From positions 7,874,001 to 7,938,000 of the forward strand of contig NZ_JAUSWW010000001.1 of NCBI RefSeq assembly GCF_030815415.1: a stretch of DNA of 64,000 nt. Direction: 5' to 3'. Below are positions 1 to 9,962 of this stretch, piece by piece. Each line of letters opens with the position of its first letter. Within the stretch, counting starts at the first letter, position 1. The translations under genes were made by a program, and so were the position numbers. The notes beneath the pieces are model-generated. The model saw nothing but the letters and a program-made list of their open reading frames with translations, was not told the origin of the DNA and searched no databases. The stretch is from Streptomyces canus. Its GTDB lineage: Bacteria > Actinomycetota > Actinomycetes > Streptomycetales > Streptomycetaceae.

Positions 1-2
1 GC

Positions 3-503
3 TTCCGTGCGCATCTCCGCGCGTTGCGGGAAGGCGAAGTCACCAGCGGCGCCGTCAAGTTGTTCGGCGTCTCGGCCGCCGGGCTCGTCGCGGGGGCGTT
101 CCTCAAGGAGCGGGTCGTCGACAAGGTGCTGGCGGGCGTGGTGATCGCCGGGGCCGCGCACTTCGTCAACCTGGTGGATGTGCGGCCGGGGCGGGCGGCC
201 GGTTCGGTCGTCGCGTTCGGGGTGCCGGGGATGCTGCGCGAGGGGCCCGGGGGAGAGCTGGCCGCCGCGGTCGTGGGCGCCGCGGCTGCCGTGCTGCCGG
301 AGGACCTCGGTGAGCGCACGATGATCGGCGACATGGGCGCGCACGCGCTGGGTGCGGCTCTGGGCGCCGCTGTGGTGGCGGGCAACGGGCGGGCGGGGCT
401 GGTGGCCCATGCCGTCGCTGTCGTGGCCGCGGCCGTGTACGGGGACAGGGTGAGTGCGGTCGCGCGGTCGCTGCCGCTGGGGCCGGTCGGGCTCCCCGAG
501 TGA
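3..503 (+). CDS. MraY-like membrane sugar-phosphate transferase, 3' part only
   Basis: The frame is open through the left edge of the window, so the start codon is outside; the TTG at 24 is unlikely to be the real start. The visible 167 residues are hydrophobic, with several membrane helices. A G-D-M-G-A-H-A-L-G motif near residues 109-117 matches the conserved GD-x-GA-N-x-LG loop of the MraY/WecA family, which moves phospho-sugars to polyprenyl phosphate at the inner membrane. The GT4 glycosyltransferase gene follows on the same strand after 222 bp, so both may serve cell-surface glycan synthesis (inference). Substrate cannot be told. Confidence 0.6.
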   Translation, partial: FRAHLRALREGEVTSGAVKLFGVSAAGLVAGAFLKERVVDKVLAGVVIAGAAHFVNLVDVRPGRAAGSVVAFGVPGMLREGPGGELAAAVVGAAAAVLPEDLGERTMIGDMGAHALGAALGAAVVAGNGRAGLVAHAVAVVAAAVYGDRVSAVARSLPLGPVGLPE

Positions 504-725
504 CCCCACTCGCTCCGAGCGCGCCCCGTTTCTCACCCGTGTGAGTGACCCACCCCCTCTCCTTCCAGAACCCCCACACCCCCGGCGTTCCCGGAACACC
601 CGTGCGTGCTGGCATCCTTGGCCTAGAACGCAGTAAGCGTAGGAAGCGCGCGGTACACCCCTCCGCCCGACACCTTCTGTACGTTTCCTCGTGACCGCCC
701 GACCCGAACCAGGAGCCCCGGCCAC

Positions 726-1862
726 GTGACCCCCGTGAGCAGCCACTCACCGCACGGCCAGTCGCCGCTGCGCACCGTTCAGGTGCTCGGCGGTGGCAAC
801 GCCCGCAGCAGCGCGCATGTGCGGTCCCTGGCCTCCGGGCTGGTCGCGAGGGGCGTGCGGGTGACCGTGTGCGCCCCTGCTGACGCCGATCGCGCCTACG
901 ACTTCAGTGGTGCCGGCGCCGACCATGTGCACGTGCCGCGCAGCAGCGACCCGGGGGCCGTCGCCGCGTTGCGTGCCGCCTGCGCGGACGCCGACCTCGT
1001 CCACGCGCACGGGCTGCACGCCTCGTTCCGTGCGGTGCTCGCGCTCAGCGGGCGGCGGACTCCGCTCGTCGTCACCTGGCACGACCGGGCACATGCCGAG
1101 GGTGCGCGGGCCCATCTGGTGCGGCTGCTGGAGCGGCGGGTCGTGAAGGCCGCCTCCGTGGTCCTCGGGGCCAGTTCGACGCTGGTCGACCGGGCGCGGG
1201 CGACGGGCGCGCGGGACGCGCGGCTCGCCGCCGTCGCACTGCCCGGGGTCCGCAAGGCCGTGCGGCTCGAGGACCCCGACCGGCCGCGGCCCAAGGTGCG
1301 GGCCGAACTCGGCGCCACCGGGCGCCCGTTGCTGATGGCCGTCGGCTCCCTCGACAGCCATCGGGGGTACGACACCCTGCTGGACGCCTCACGCGCGTGG
1401 CGGGAGCTCGACCCGGTGCCGCTCGTCGTGATCGCGGGGGAGGGGCCGCTGCGTGCGGAGTTGCAGCGCCGGATCGAGGACGAGGGGCTGCCGGTGCGGC
1501 TCATCGGGCGGCGCGACGACGTGGCCGAGCTGCTCGCGGCGGCCGATCTCGCGCTGCTGTCGAGCAGTTGGGAGTCCCGTTCCGTCCTGGCCCAGGAGGC
1601 CCTCCACGCGCGCGTGCCGCTCGTCGCGACCGACGTCGGCAGCATGCCCGAGCTCGTGGGCGACGCCGCCGAACTCGTGCCGTACGGCGACGCGGAGGCC
1701 CTCGCCGACACCGTCGTACGCCTTCTCGGCGATCCCGAGCGGTGCGAGGAGCTGCGGGCGAAGGGGGTACGGCAGGCCGCCAGCTGGCCGTCCGAGGACG
1801 AGACCGTCGCCCAAGTGCTCAGCGTCTACGACGAGTTGACTCAGCCGCGGCCCCTCGTCTGA
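726..1862 (+). CDS. GT4-family (GT-B fold) glycosyltransferase
   Basis: The product is 378 residues and starts with GTG at 726, ten bases after an AGGAG. The N-terminal half contains a GGGNARSSAHVRSLASGL segment typical of the donor/acceptor cleft of GT4 enzymes, followed by VHAHGLHA. The C-terminal half has G-E-G-P-L-R at about residue 238 and SSSWESRSVLAQEALHARVP near residues 278-297, containing the E-x7-E pattern of retaining GT-B enzymes. No signal peptide is seen, so it is probably a cytosolic or peripheral enzyme adding a sugar to a lipid or polymer. It ends 5 bp before the convergent PucR gene. The substrate is not identifiable. Confidence 0.85.
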   Translation: MTPVSSHSPHGQSPLRTVQVLGGGNARSSAHVRSLASGLVARGVRVTVCAPADADRAYDFSGAGADHVHVPRSSDPGAVAALRAACADADLVHAHGLHASFRAVLALSGRRTPLVVTWHDRAHAEGARAHLVRLLERRVVKAASVVLGASSTLVDRARATGARDARLAAVALPGVRKAVRLEDPDRPRPKVRAELGATGRPLLMAVGSLDSHRGYDTLLDASRAWRELDPVPLVVIAGEGPLRAELQRRIEDEGLPVRLIGRRDDVAELLAAADLALLSSSWESRSVLAQEALHARVPLVATDVGSMPELVGDAAELVPYGDAEALADTVVRLLGDPERCEELRAKGVRQAASWPSEDETVAQVLSVYDELTQPRPLV

Positions 1863-1867
1863 GGGAC

Positions 1868-3496
1868 CTAGACGACGTGCCTGCGGGCTCTCAGGGCCAG
1901 GCTCAACGCCAGGACCGTCTGCGGGTCGTCGAGGTCGGTGCCCAGCAACTCGCCGATGCGTGCGAGGCGGTTGTAGAGGGTCTGCCGGTTCAGATGCAGT
2001 TCGCGTGCCGTCTCCGCCTTGCGGCCCGCGTGCGCGAGGTAGGTCTCCAGGGTGGGCAGCAGCGGTGGCTTGGAGCGGTGGTCGTGGTCGCGGACCGGGC
2101 CGATCGCTCGGTCGACGAAGGCCGCGAGGTCCGGATGGTCGCGCAGCCGCCACAGCAGCAGGTCGATGTCGAGGCGGCGGGCGTCGTACCAGGGCCGGTC
2201 CGACAGACCCTGCGCGGCGGTCGCCGTCTCCGCGGCGTGCCGCAGCCCTGCCGAAGCCGCCGCCCAGCCGCCCGCCACACCGACGACCACCACCGGCGGC
2301 TGTGCCCCCGGCCGCTGCATCCCGGCCCGCTCCACTCCCGCCCGCAGCGCCGCCGCGACCCGGTCCGCGACCGCCGCTCGCTCCGACTCCGAGCGCAGCC
2401 CCAGCAGCACCAGGACGCGGCCCTCGACCGGCCGTACGCCGAGCAGGACCGGCACCCCCACGGCGGCCAGCTCCTCCGACACCGCCCGCGCCAGCACCGC
2501 CCAGCCGCCGCCGGGGGACAGGGCGTCGCCGAGCCGCATCACCACCGGCAGCAACGGACTGGCGCCCGGCTTGAAGCCCAGCACGCGCGCCTGCGCGGGC
2601 GCGTCCTCGGCGGCGATACGGCCCTCGGCGAGGTCGGTCAGGAAGTCGCCCCGGCCCCGCGCGGCCAGCTCCTCCTCCTGCCGGGCCTGCATCAGCACCA
2701 CGGCGAGGATGCCCGCGGCCCGCTCGGCCGCCATCCGGTGCACAGGGACCAGGGGAGCGCGTACGGGGAGCAGGACCAGCCGCGCGCGCACCGAACCCGT
2801 GCCCGGGCCGCCCCCGGGCACGTCCACCAGCACGGAACCGGCCGGCGGGGCGTCCTTGTGCTGGCTGCGCAGCCCCTCCCACACCTGGAGCGGATCCGCA
2901 CCCTCGGGGCCCGCCCCGGCGGCGTAGAGCAGCTGGCCGTCGGTCGTCTCCAGGAAGACCGGGTTGTCGCTGAAGTCGGCCAGGATGCCCAGCACCTGGG
3001 GCACCCCGCCGCCGCCCAGCAGGGCCTCCGTACAGCGGCGATGCACCTCCTCCGCCCGCTGCACCAGGGCGTAGTGGCCGTTGACGATCTCGGTGTGGAT
3101 CTCCTCCGTCACTGTCACGAAGGGCACCTCGCGGTGCAGTTGGACCAGTGGCAGCCCGGTCGCGCGGGCCGTGTCGACCAGGGCCGCCGGGAGGCGGGTG
3201 AAGCGCGGGCCGAGTTCGACGACCAGGGCCGCGATGCCCCGCTCGGCCAGGGTGCGGACGAACGCACGCTGCTCGGCCGGACGGGTACCGAGCCCGTAGC
3301 CCGTGGTCAGCAGCAGTTCGCCGCCCTTCAGCAGGGAGGCGATGTTGGGCACCTCACCCGCGTGCACCCAGCGCACCGGCCGCTGGAGCCGGTCGGCGCC
3401 CGCGAGGATCTCGGGGAGGCCGCTGCGCAGGCCGGGCAGCTCCAGCGCCCGCTGCACGGTGATGGCGGCGCCCTGGCTGTCGAATCTGCTGTCCAT
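1868..3496 (-). CDS. PucR-family transcriptional regulator
   Basis: The product is 542 residues from the ATG at 3496 (MDSRFDSQ). The frame is open further upstream, but that part is arginine/proline-rich and looks non-coding. The N-terminal 120 residues contain the PucR ligand domain (WVHAGEVPNIASLLKGGELL). The C-terminus is a PucR helix-turn-helix with LETYLAHAGRKAETARELH then LNRQTLYNRLARIGELLG. PucR proteins control purine, amine or amino acid catabolism. The gene lies downstream of an FAD-linked oxidase on the same strand and may regulate it or an unlinked target; the effector is unknown. It converges on the glycosyltransferase with only 5 bp between stops. Confidence 0.85.
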   Translation of the reverse strand: MDSRFDSQGAAITVQRALELPGLRSGLPEILAGADRLQRPVRWVHAGEVPNIASLLKGGELLLTTGYGLGTRPAEQRAFVRTLAERGIAALVVELGPRFTRLPAALVDTARATGLPLVQLHREVPFVTVTEEIHTEIVNGHYALVQRAEEVHRRCTEALLGGGGVPQVLGILADFSDNPVFLETTDGQLLYAAGAGPEGADPLQVWEGLRSQHKDAPPAGSVLVDVPGGGPGTGSVRARLVLLPVRAPLVPVHRMAAERAAGILAVVLMQARQEEELAARGRGDFLTDLAEGRIAAEDAPAQARVLGFKPGASPLLPVVMRLGDALSPGGGWAVLARAVSEELAAVGVPVLLGVRPVEGRVLVLLGLRSESERAAVADRVAAALRAGVERAGMQRPGAQPPVVVVGVAGGWAAASAGLRHAAETATAAQGLSDRPWYDARRLDIDLLLWRLRDHPDLAAFVDRAIGPVRDHDHRSKPPLLPTLETYLAHAGRKAETARELHLNRQTLYNRLARIGELLGTDLDDPQTVLALSLALRARRHVV

Positions 3497-3606
3497 GAGC
3501 CGGACGCTACCCGCGCCCGTGCCCCGGGCACATCTCCGGGCGGCGGACCCTGACGGCGCTCGCCCCGGCCGCCGCTGACCGGCTGCCCTCCGTCGGTCCC
3601 CGGACC

Positions 3607-4989
3607 TCACGCCGGTCTGATGTTGTGGTTGAACCGGAAGACGTTGTCCGGGTCGTACTCCCGCTTGAGGGCCGCCAGCCGCCCCGTGTTCTCGGCCCCC
3701 AGCCCGGCCACCACCCGTTCCGTGCCCTCGTCGCCGATGAAATTGAGGTAGACGTCACCGGTGCGCCACGGGCGGGCGTCCGCGCGGACCTCGCGCACCC
3801 ACTCCACGCACCGGTCGTCGTCGGCCGGGTCCTCCCAGGCAGCGAAGGGGTGCACGCCCCACGGCGCGCCCCGGTACGGCACGGGGTACTCGGACGGGCC
3901 GTCGGTGACCGCGCCGCCCTCCGGGAACAGCACATGCAGCGTGTTGCTCGGGACCGGCATCGAGTCGGCGCGGGCGCAGAAGACGTCCACGTAGTCGTCG
4001 GGCAGGCCCGTCAGATACTCCGCCGACCAGTAGTTCCGCAGGCCGGGCGGATCGTCGAGCATGCACTGGACGTCGGCGTAGGGCATCTGGCCGACGATCT
4101 CCACCTCGTGCGGCAGGGCCAGCAGCGGCTCGGCGAGTTTGCGCATGTCCTCCTCGGTGCCGGCGTACGTCAGCAGCGCACCGCACAGCATCGTGCCCAC
4201 CAGCTGGGGCGGCATGAACTCCTCCGCCTGGCCGGTGAGATAGATGACGGCGCCGCCCGCCTCCAGGGGGCCGGGCTCAATCATGTCGCGGTAGGTGCGC
4301 ACGACCTCACGGCCGAACTCCGGGAGATACAGCAGCAGGGCGATGGAGAACGCCGGCAGTTCGTGCAGCTTGAGGGTGAGCGCGGTGGCGATGCCGAAGT
4401 TGCTGCTGCCGCCGTGCAGGCCCCAGAAGAGCTCCGGGTTCTCGTCGGCGCTCGCATGGACCTTCGAGCCGTCGGCGGTGACCAGCTCGACGCCGAGGAG
4501 GTTGTCGGCGGCCAGTCCCCAGCAGCGTTCCAGCCAGCCGCTGCCGCCGCCCAGCACGAAGCCGCCCACCCCGGTGGTCGAGGCGCGTCCGCCGGTGGTG
4601 GCCAGACCGAACGGCTGGCAGGCGCGGTCCAGGTCGCTCATCGTGGCGCCGCCCGCGACCCGTACCGCCGCGGCGGCCGGATCGACGGTGACCCCGCGCA
4701 TATGGCGCAGATCGACGACCAGACCGCCGTCGTTCAGCGCCATGCCCGCCACGCTGTGCCCGCCGCCGCGTACCGCGATCGGCAGATCCAGGTCACGGGC
4801 GAAGCGCACGGACCGTACGACGTCGTCCTCGGCCACACACTGCGCGACCACCGCGGGACGGCGGTCGATCATCGCGTTGTAGACGGTCCGGTTCTCGTCG
4901 TAGCCCGGATCCCCCGGGGCGAACACGTCGCCCACCAGGTCTTCGCGGAGCGCGGCGAGTGCCGTGCCCGCCTTCGACGGGGATGCCAT
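3607..4989 (-). CDS. FAD-binding oxidoreductase, PCMH/BBE type
   Basis: The product is 460 residues. The PCMH FAD-binding domain shows RGGGHSVAGMALNDGGLVV (about residues 74-92), whose His is the usual 8-alpha-histidyl FAD attachment site. The second covalent site of bicovalent members (Cys in GHC-x-T-V-G) is absent: the segment reads GRASTTGVGGFVLGGG. The C-terminus has the BBE element YDPDNVFRFNHNI. The family oxidises sugars, alcohols or alkaloid-like compounds with O2. No signal peptide is visible, so it is probably cytosolic. The gene lies upstream of the PucR gene in the same direction (110 bp gap). The substrate is unknown. Confidence 0.85.
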   Translation of the reverse strand: MASPSKAGTALAALREDLVGDVFAPGDPGYDENRTVYNAMIDRRPAVVAQCVAEDDVVRSVRFARDLDLPIAVRGGGHSVAGMALNDGGLVVDLRHMRGVTVDPAAAAVRVAGGATMSDLDRACQPFGLATTGGRASTTGVGGFVLGGGSGWLERCWGLAADNLLGVELVTADGSKVHASADENPELFWGLHGGSSNFGIATALTLKLHELPAFSIALLLYLPEFGREVVRTYRDMIEPGPLEAGGAVIYLTGQAEEFMPPQLVGTMLCGALLTYAGTEEDMRKLAEPLLALPHEVEIVGQMPYADVQCMLDDPPGLRNYWSAEYLTGLPDDYVDVFCARADSMPVPSNTLHVLFPEGGAVTDGPSEYPVPYRGAPWGVHPFAAWEDPADDDRCVEWVREVRADARPWRTGDVYLNFIGDEGTERVVAGLGAENTGRLAALKREYDPDNVFRFNHNIRPA

Positions 4990-5055
4990 GGGGCGCCCCC
5001 TTTCTCGCAGGGGCTATTCGTCCCAGCCTAGGCGGGCTCGGCTCGTACAGCGCGC

Positions 5056-6858
5056 TCAGCCGCCGTAGGCTCCCGACGCCGTCAGTCGCAGCGCGGTGTC
5101 GATGAGCGGAACGTGGCTGAAGGCCTGCGGGAAGTTGCCGACCTGGCGCTGTGCCACCGGGTCCCACTCCTCCGCGAGCAGCCCGAGGTCGTTGCGCAGG
5201 GCCAGCAGCTTCTCGAAGAGCTTGCGGGCCTCGTCCACGCGGCCGATCATCGCGAGGTCGTCCGCCATCCAGAACGAGCAGGCCAGGAAGGCCCCTTCGT
5301 CACCGGGCAGACCGTCGACGCCCTCGCTCTGACCCTCGGTCGGGTAGCGCAGGATGAAGCCGTCCGACGTGGACAGCTCACGCTGGATCGCCTCGATGGT
5401 GCCGATCACCCGCTTGTCGTCCGGCGGCAGGAAGCCCATCTGCGGGATCAGCAGCAGGGAGGCGTCCAGCTCCTTCGAGCCGTACGACTGTGTGAAGGTG
5501 TTGCGCTCCTTGTCGTAACCCTTCTCACACACGTCCCGGTGGATGTCGTCGCGCAGCTCGCGCCAGCGCTCCAGCGGGCCGTCCGCGTCGCCGGACTCGA
5601 TGAGCTTGATGGTGCGGTCGACGGCGACCCAGGCCATCACCTTGGAGTGCACGAAGTGCCGGCGCGGCCCGCGCACCTCCCAGATGCCCTCGTCCGGCTC
5701 GTCCCAGTGGTCCTCCAGGTAGCGGATGAGCTTGAGCTGGAGCAGGGACGCGTAGTCGTTGCGGGCCAGGCCCGTCATGTGGGCCAGGTGCAGGGCCTCG
5801 GTGACCTCGCCGTACACGTCCAGCTGGAGCTGATGGGCGGCGCCGTTGCCGACCCGGACCGGGGCGGAGTTCTCGTAGCCGGGCAGCCAGTCCAGCTCGG
5901 CCTCGCCCAGCTCCCGCTCGCCCGCGATGCCGTACATGATCTGCAGGTTCTCGGGGTCGCCCGCGACCGCGCGCAGCAGCCACTCGCGCCAGGCGCGGGC
6001 CTCCTCGCGGTAGCCGGTGCGCAGCAGCGAGGACAGCGTGATCGCGGCGTCGCGCAGCCAGGTGTAGCGGTAGTCCCAGTTGCGGACACCGCCGATGTCC
6101 TCGGGCAGCGAGGTGGTGGGGGCGGCGACGATGCCGCCGGTCGGCGCGTACGTGAGGGCCTTGAGCGTGATCAGGGAGCGGACGACGGCCTCGCGGTAGG
6201 GGCCGTGGTACGTACAGTGATCGACCCAGTCCCGCCAGAACTCCTCGGTCGCCTCCAGCGACTGCTCCGGCTCCGGCAGCGGCGGCGGCTGCTTGTGCGA
6301 GGGCTCCCACGAGATGGTGAACGCGATCCGGTCACCCGGGGCGACCGTGAAGTCGGAGTACGTGGTCAGCGACTTGCCGTAGGTCTCGCACTCGGTGTCG
6401 TACCAGACCGAGTCCGGACCCGCGACGGCGACCGTACGGCCCTCGTGCTTGTGCACCCACGGCACCACCCGGCCGTAGGAGAAACGCATCCGGAGCGCGG
6501 ACCGCATCGGGACGCGGCCCGAGACGCCCTCCACGATCCGGATCAGCTGCGGTGCGCCGTCACGTGGGGGCATGAAGTCGGTGACCCGGACCGTGCCGCG
6601 CGGGGTGTCCCACTCGGACTCCAGGATCAGCGAGTCGCCGCGGTAGGTGCGCCGGGCCGCGGTGGGCGGCTCCGCGTCGGCCGCGTGCGCGGGGCCCAGT
6701 CTCCAGAAGCCGTGTTCCTCGGTGCCCAGCAGACCGGCGAAGATGGCGTGGGAATCGAAGCGGGGCAGGCAGAGCCAGTCCACCGTGCCGTCCCGGCAGA
6801 CCAAAGCAGCGGTCTGCATGTCTCCGATGAGTGCGTAGTCTTCGATGCGCCCGGCCAC
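5056..6858 (-). CDS. Glycoside hydrolase family 15 protein (glucoamylase/trehalase-like)
   Basis: About 600 residues from the GTG at 6858 (VAGRIEDYALIGDMQTAALV), chosen because GGAG lies six bases upstream and this is the typical family N-terminus. A GTG at 6882 behind a G-run is the alternative start. The N-terminal beta-sandwich is followed by an (alpha/alpha)6 barrel containing GGVRNWDYRYTWLRDAAIT, the strongly conserved active-site segment, and a C-terminal LLAEEWDP with the probable general base Glu. GH15 enzymes release glucose from maltodextrins; actinobacterial members also include trehalases. There is no signal peptide, so a cytosolic glycogen or trehalose role is likely. The gene diverges from pyrG. 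Confidence 0.85.
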   Translation of the reverse strand: MAGRIEDYALIGDMQTAALVCRDGTVDWLCLPRFDSHAIFAGLLGTEEHGFWRLGPAHAADAEPPTAARRTYRGDSLILESEWDTPRGTVRVTDFMPPRDGAPQLIRIVEGVSGRVPMRSALRMRFSYGRVVPWVHKHEGRTVAVAGPDSVWYDTECETYGKSLTTYSDFTVAPGDRIAFTISWEPSHKQPPPLPEPEQSLEATEEFWRDWVDHCTYHGPYREAVVRSLITLKALTYAPTGGIVAAPTTSLPEDIGGVRNWDYRYTWLRDAAITLSSLLRTGYREEARAWREWLLRAVAGDPENLQIMYGIAGERELGEAELDWLPGYENSAPVRVGNGAAHQLQLDVYGEVTEALHLAHMTGLARNDYASLLQLKLIRYLEDHWDEPDEGIWEVRGPRRHFVHSKVMAWVAVDRTIKLIESGDADGPLERWRELRDDIHRDVCEKGYDKERNTFTQSYGSKELDASLLLIPQMGFLPPDDKRVIGTIEAIQRELSTSDGFILRYPTEGQSEGVDGLPGDEGAFLACSFWMADDLAMIGRVDEARKLFEKLLALRNDLGLLAEEWDPVAQRQVGNFPQAFSHVPLIDTALRLTASGAYGG

Positions 6859-7370
6859 GTGCAACTCCAGTCGAACGGCCACGTCGCCCCCCGAGGAAAA
6901 AGGGGGGCTGTCGCTCTTGCGGTCAAGGGGTCGTTGTAATGCGTCGTTGAGCGGTGAAGCAAAGCAGCCGTTCGGCTGTGAGGCAAAACGACAATCTGTA
7001 CTCAACGAACTGTCGAGCTCACGTTGTTCCGGTGCTTACGGGCGGGGGGTGGTGCCGTGTGGCCGGCCGGGCTCGGCAGCGAATGTCCGAGCAGGATACG
7101 TCGCACGTAGATGATCTGGGTGCCGCTCCGGGCAACGTGGATGGGCCGATCGGGTGAGCGACGGGTGAGAACCATGAGACGTGTACGCGTCTGTGTCGGC
7201 GTGTGCGCGGAGCGTGGCCGGAAGCCATCCCGTCGAGGCGCTGATACCCTGGTAGCCCGTGGACCGGTGGTGGATAAAACCCCCGACCGCAGCGACGGCG
7301 AAGCCGGAGATCTCCGGTTGCAGCGCCGCCCCGCACCCCAGATCGCGACCACGGGAGCCCCGTCTTGGCC
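6859..7370. other. Divergent intergenic region between GH15 gene and pyrG
   Basis: This roughly 510-bp region separates two divergent genes and must hold both promoters. Visible structure: a short palindrome CAGCCGTTCGGCTG at 6965-6978, and a perfect 7-bp inverted pair CGTTGAG (6945-6951) / CTCAACG (7001-7007) bracketing it. A TACCCT at 7245-7250 could be a pyrG -10 box, but no good -35 is seen. I see no credible small gene. Known PyrR-type attenuation signals were not recognised. Confidence 0.4.
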
Positions 7371-9020
<1,650 letters not shown>

Positions 9021-9039
9021 CACACCAGTTGTACGGTTG

Positions 9040-9077
9040 CCGGGGTGCGTACCTTCAAGGTCGCACCCCGGTTTTTT
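9040..9077 (+). terminator. Intrinsic terminator of pyrG
   Basis: A perfect 10-bp stem CCGGGGTGCG (9040-9049) / CGCACCCCGG (9062-9071), extended inside by ACCT/AGGT, is followed directly by six T residues (9072-9077). It lies between pyrG and the Nudix gene, which therefore likely has its own promoter or depends on read-through. Confidence 0.93.
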
Positions 9078-9102
9078 CTTGAACGTGTGGAAGGGACAGG
9101 GC

Positions 9103-9729
9103 ATGACGATCAAGGACACCCCCGAGGAATGGGAGATCCGGGCGACGGAGACCCCCTTCGTGGGCAACAAGACCTCCGTCCGCACGGACGACGTGGTCAT
9201 GCCCGACGGCAAGGTCGTCCGCCGCGACTACCAGGTCCATCCGGGTTCGGTCGGAGTCCTCGCCCTGGACGACGAGGACCGGGTCCTGCTGATCAAGCAG
9301 TACCGCCACCCCGTACGCCAGAAGCTGTGGGAGATCCCGGCCGGCCTGCTCGACGTGCCCGGTGAGAACCCGCTGCACGCCGCGCAGCGCGAGCTGTACG
9401 AGGAGGCGCACGTCAAGGCCGAGGACTGGCGGGTGCTGACCGACGTCTACACCACGGCGGGCGGCTGCGACGAGGCCGTGCGGATCTTTCTCGCCCGCGA
9501 TCTGTCGGAGGCCGAGGGCGAGCGCTTCGAGGTCGAGCACGAGGAGATCGACCTGGAGTACGCGCGCGTGCCCGTCGATGAGCTCGTACGGGGTGTGCTC
9601 GCCGGTGAGCTGCACAACAACTGCCTGGTCGTGGGCGTGCTTTCACTGGTCGCCGCGCGGGCCTCCGGCGGTCTGGACACGCTGCGCCCGGCGGACGCGG
9701 AGTGGCCTGCCCGCCCCTTTGAGGCGTAG
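9103..9729 (+). CDS. Nudix hydrolase, ADP-ribose pyrophosphatase type
   Basis: The product is 208 residues from the ATG at 9103, preceded by AGGGACAGG. A complete Nudix box occupies about residues 81-103 (GLLDVPGE...RELYEEAHV), fitting G-x5-E-x7-RE-x2-EE; the glutamates bind the metal. The EIPAGLLD lead-in and overall length resemble ADP-ribose/ADP-sugar pyrophosphatases, which hydrolyse ADP-ribose to AMP and ribose 5-phosphate. It sits directly downstream of the pyrG terminator. The exact substrate is inferred from family resemblance. Confidence 0.88.
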   Translation: MTIKDTPEEWEIRATETPFVGNKTSVRTDDVVMPDGKVVRRDYQVHPGSVGVLALDDEDRVLLIKQYRHPVRQKLWEIPAGLLDVPGENPLHAAQRELYEEAHVKAEDWRVLTDVYTTAGGCDEAVRIFLARDLSEAEGERFEVEHEEIDLEYARVPVDELVRGVLAGELHNNCLVVGVLSLVAARASGGLDTLRPADAEWPARPFEA

Positions 9730-9737
9730 TGCCAGAC

Positions 9738-9815
9738 CGTTTTCGGCTGCGGGTCCGCCGTGGCTGGTCGCGCAGTTCCCCGCGCCCCTGAGCGGCGTGG
9801 CGAAAACCGTCGGTC
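9738..9815. repeat. Streptomyces-type dispersed intergenic repeat, copy 1
   Basis: The stretch contains the segment GCTGGTCGCGCAGTTCCCCG followed by CGCCCCT, a sequence I recognise from memory as very frequent in Streptomyces intergenic regions. It is bounded by inverted GTTTTCG and CGAAAAC. A related copy with the shared GCTGGTCGCGC core lies at 52700-52772. Genome-wide frequency cannot be measured here. Confidence 0.6.
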
Positions 9816-9962
9816 CTATGATCCGTTGATCCGATCGGGGGAGTCTCCGTCCGTCACCGCCGCGTACCCCGCGGAACGTTGCAGAGCGTGAACTAGGCTC
9901 TGAAACTGCCCGAACCGGAGTCCCGGCGGGCTTGCGCGTGCGGTGGGACGGGAGTGTGGCCC

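Noticed and set aside
1389..3553. Long antisense frames over the PucR, oxidase and glucosidase genes
   Set aside because: They are shadows caused by high G+C third positions; their products are low-complexity and lack domains.
3497..3610. Longer PucR protein starting at 3610
   Set aside because: The extra 38 residues are Arg/Gly/Ala-rich and precede a normal family N-terminus beginning at the ATG at 3496.
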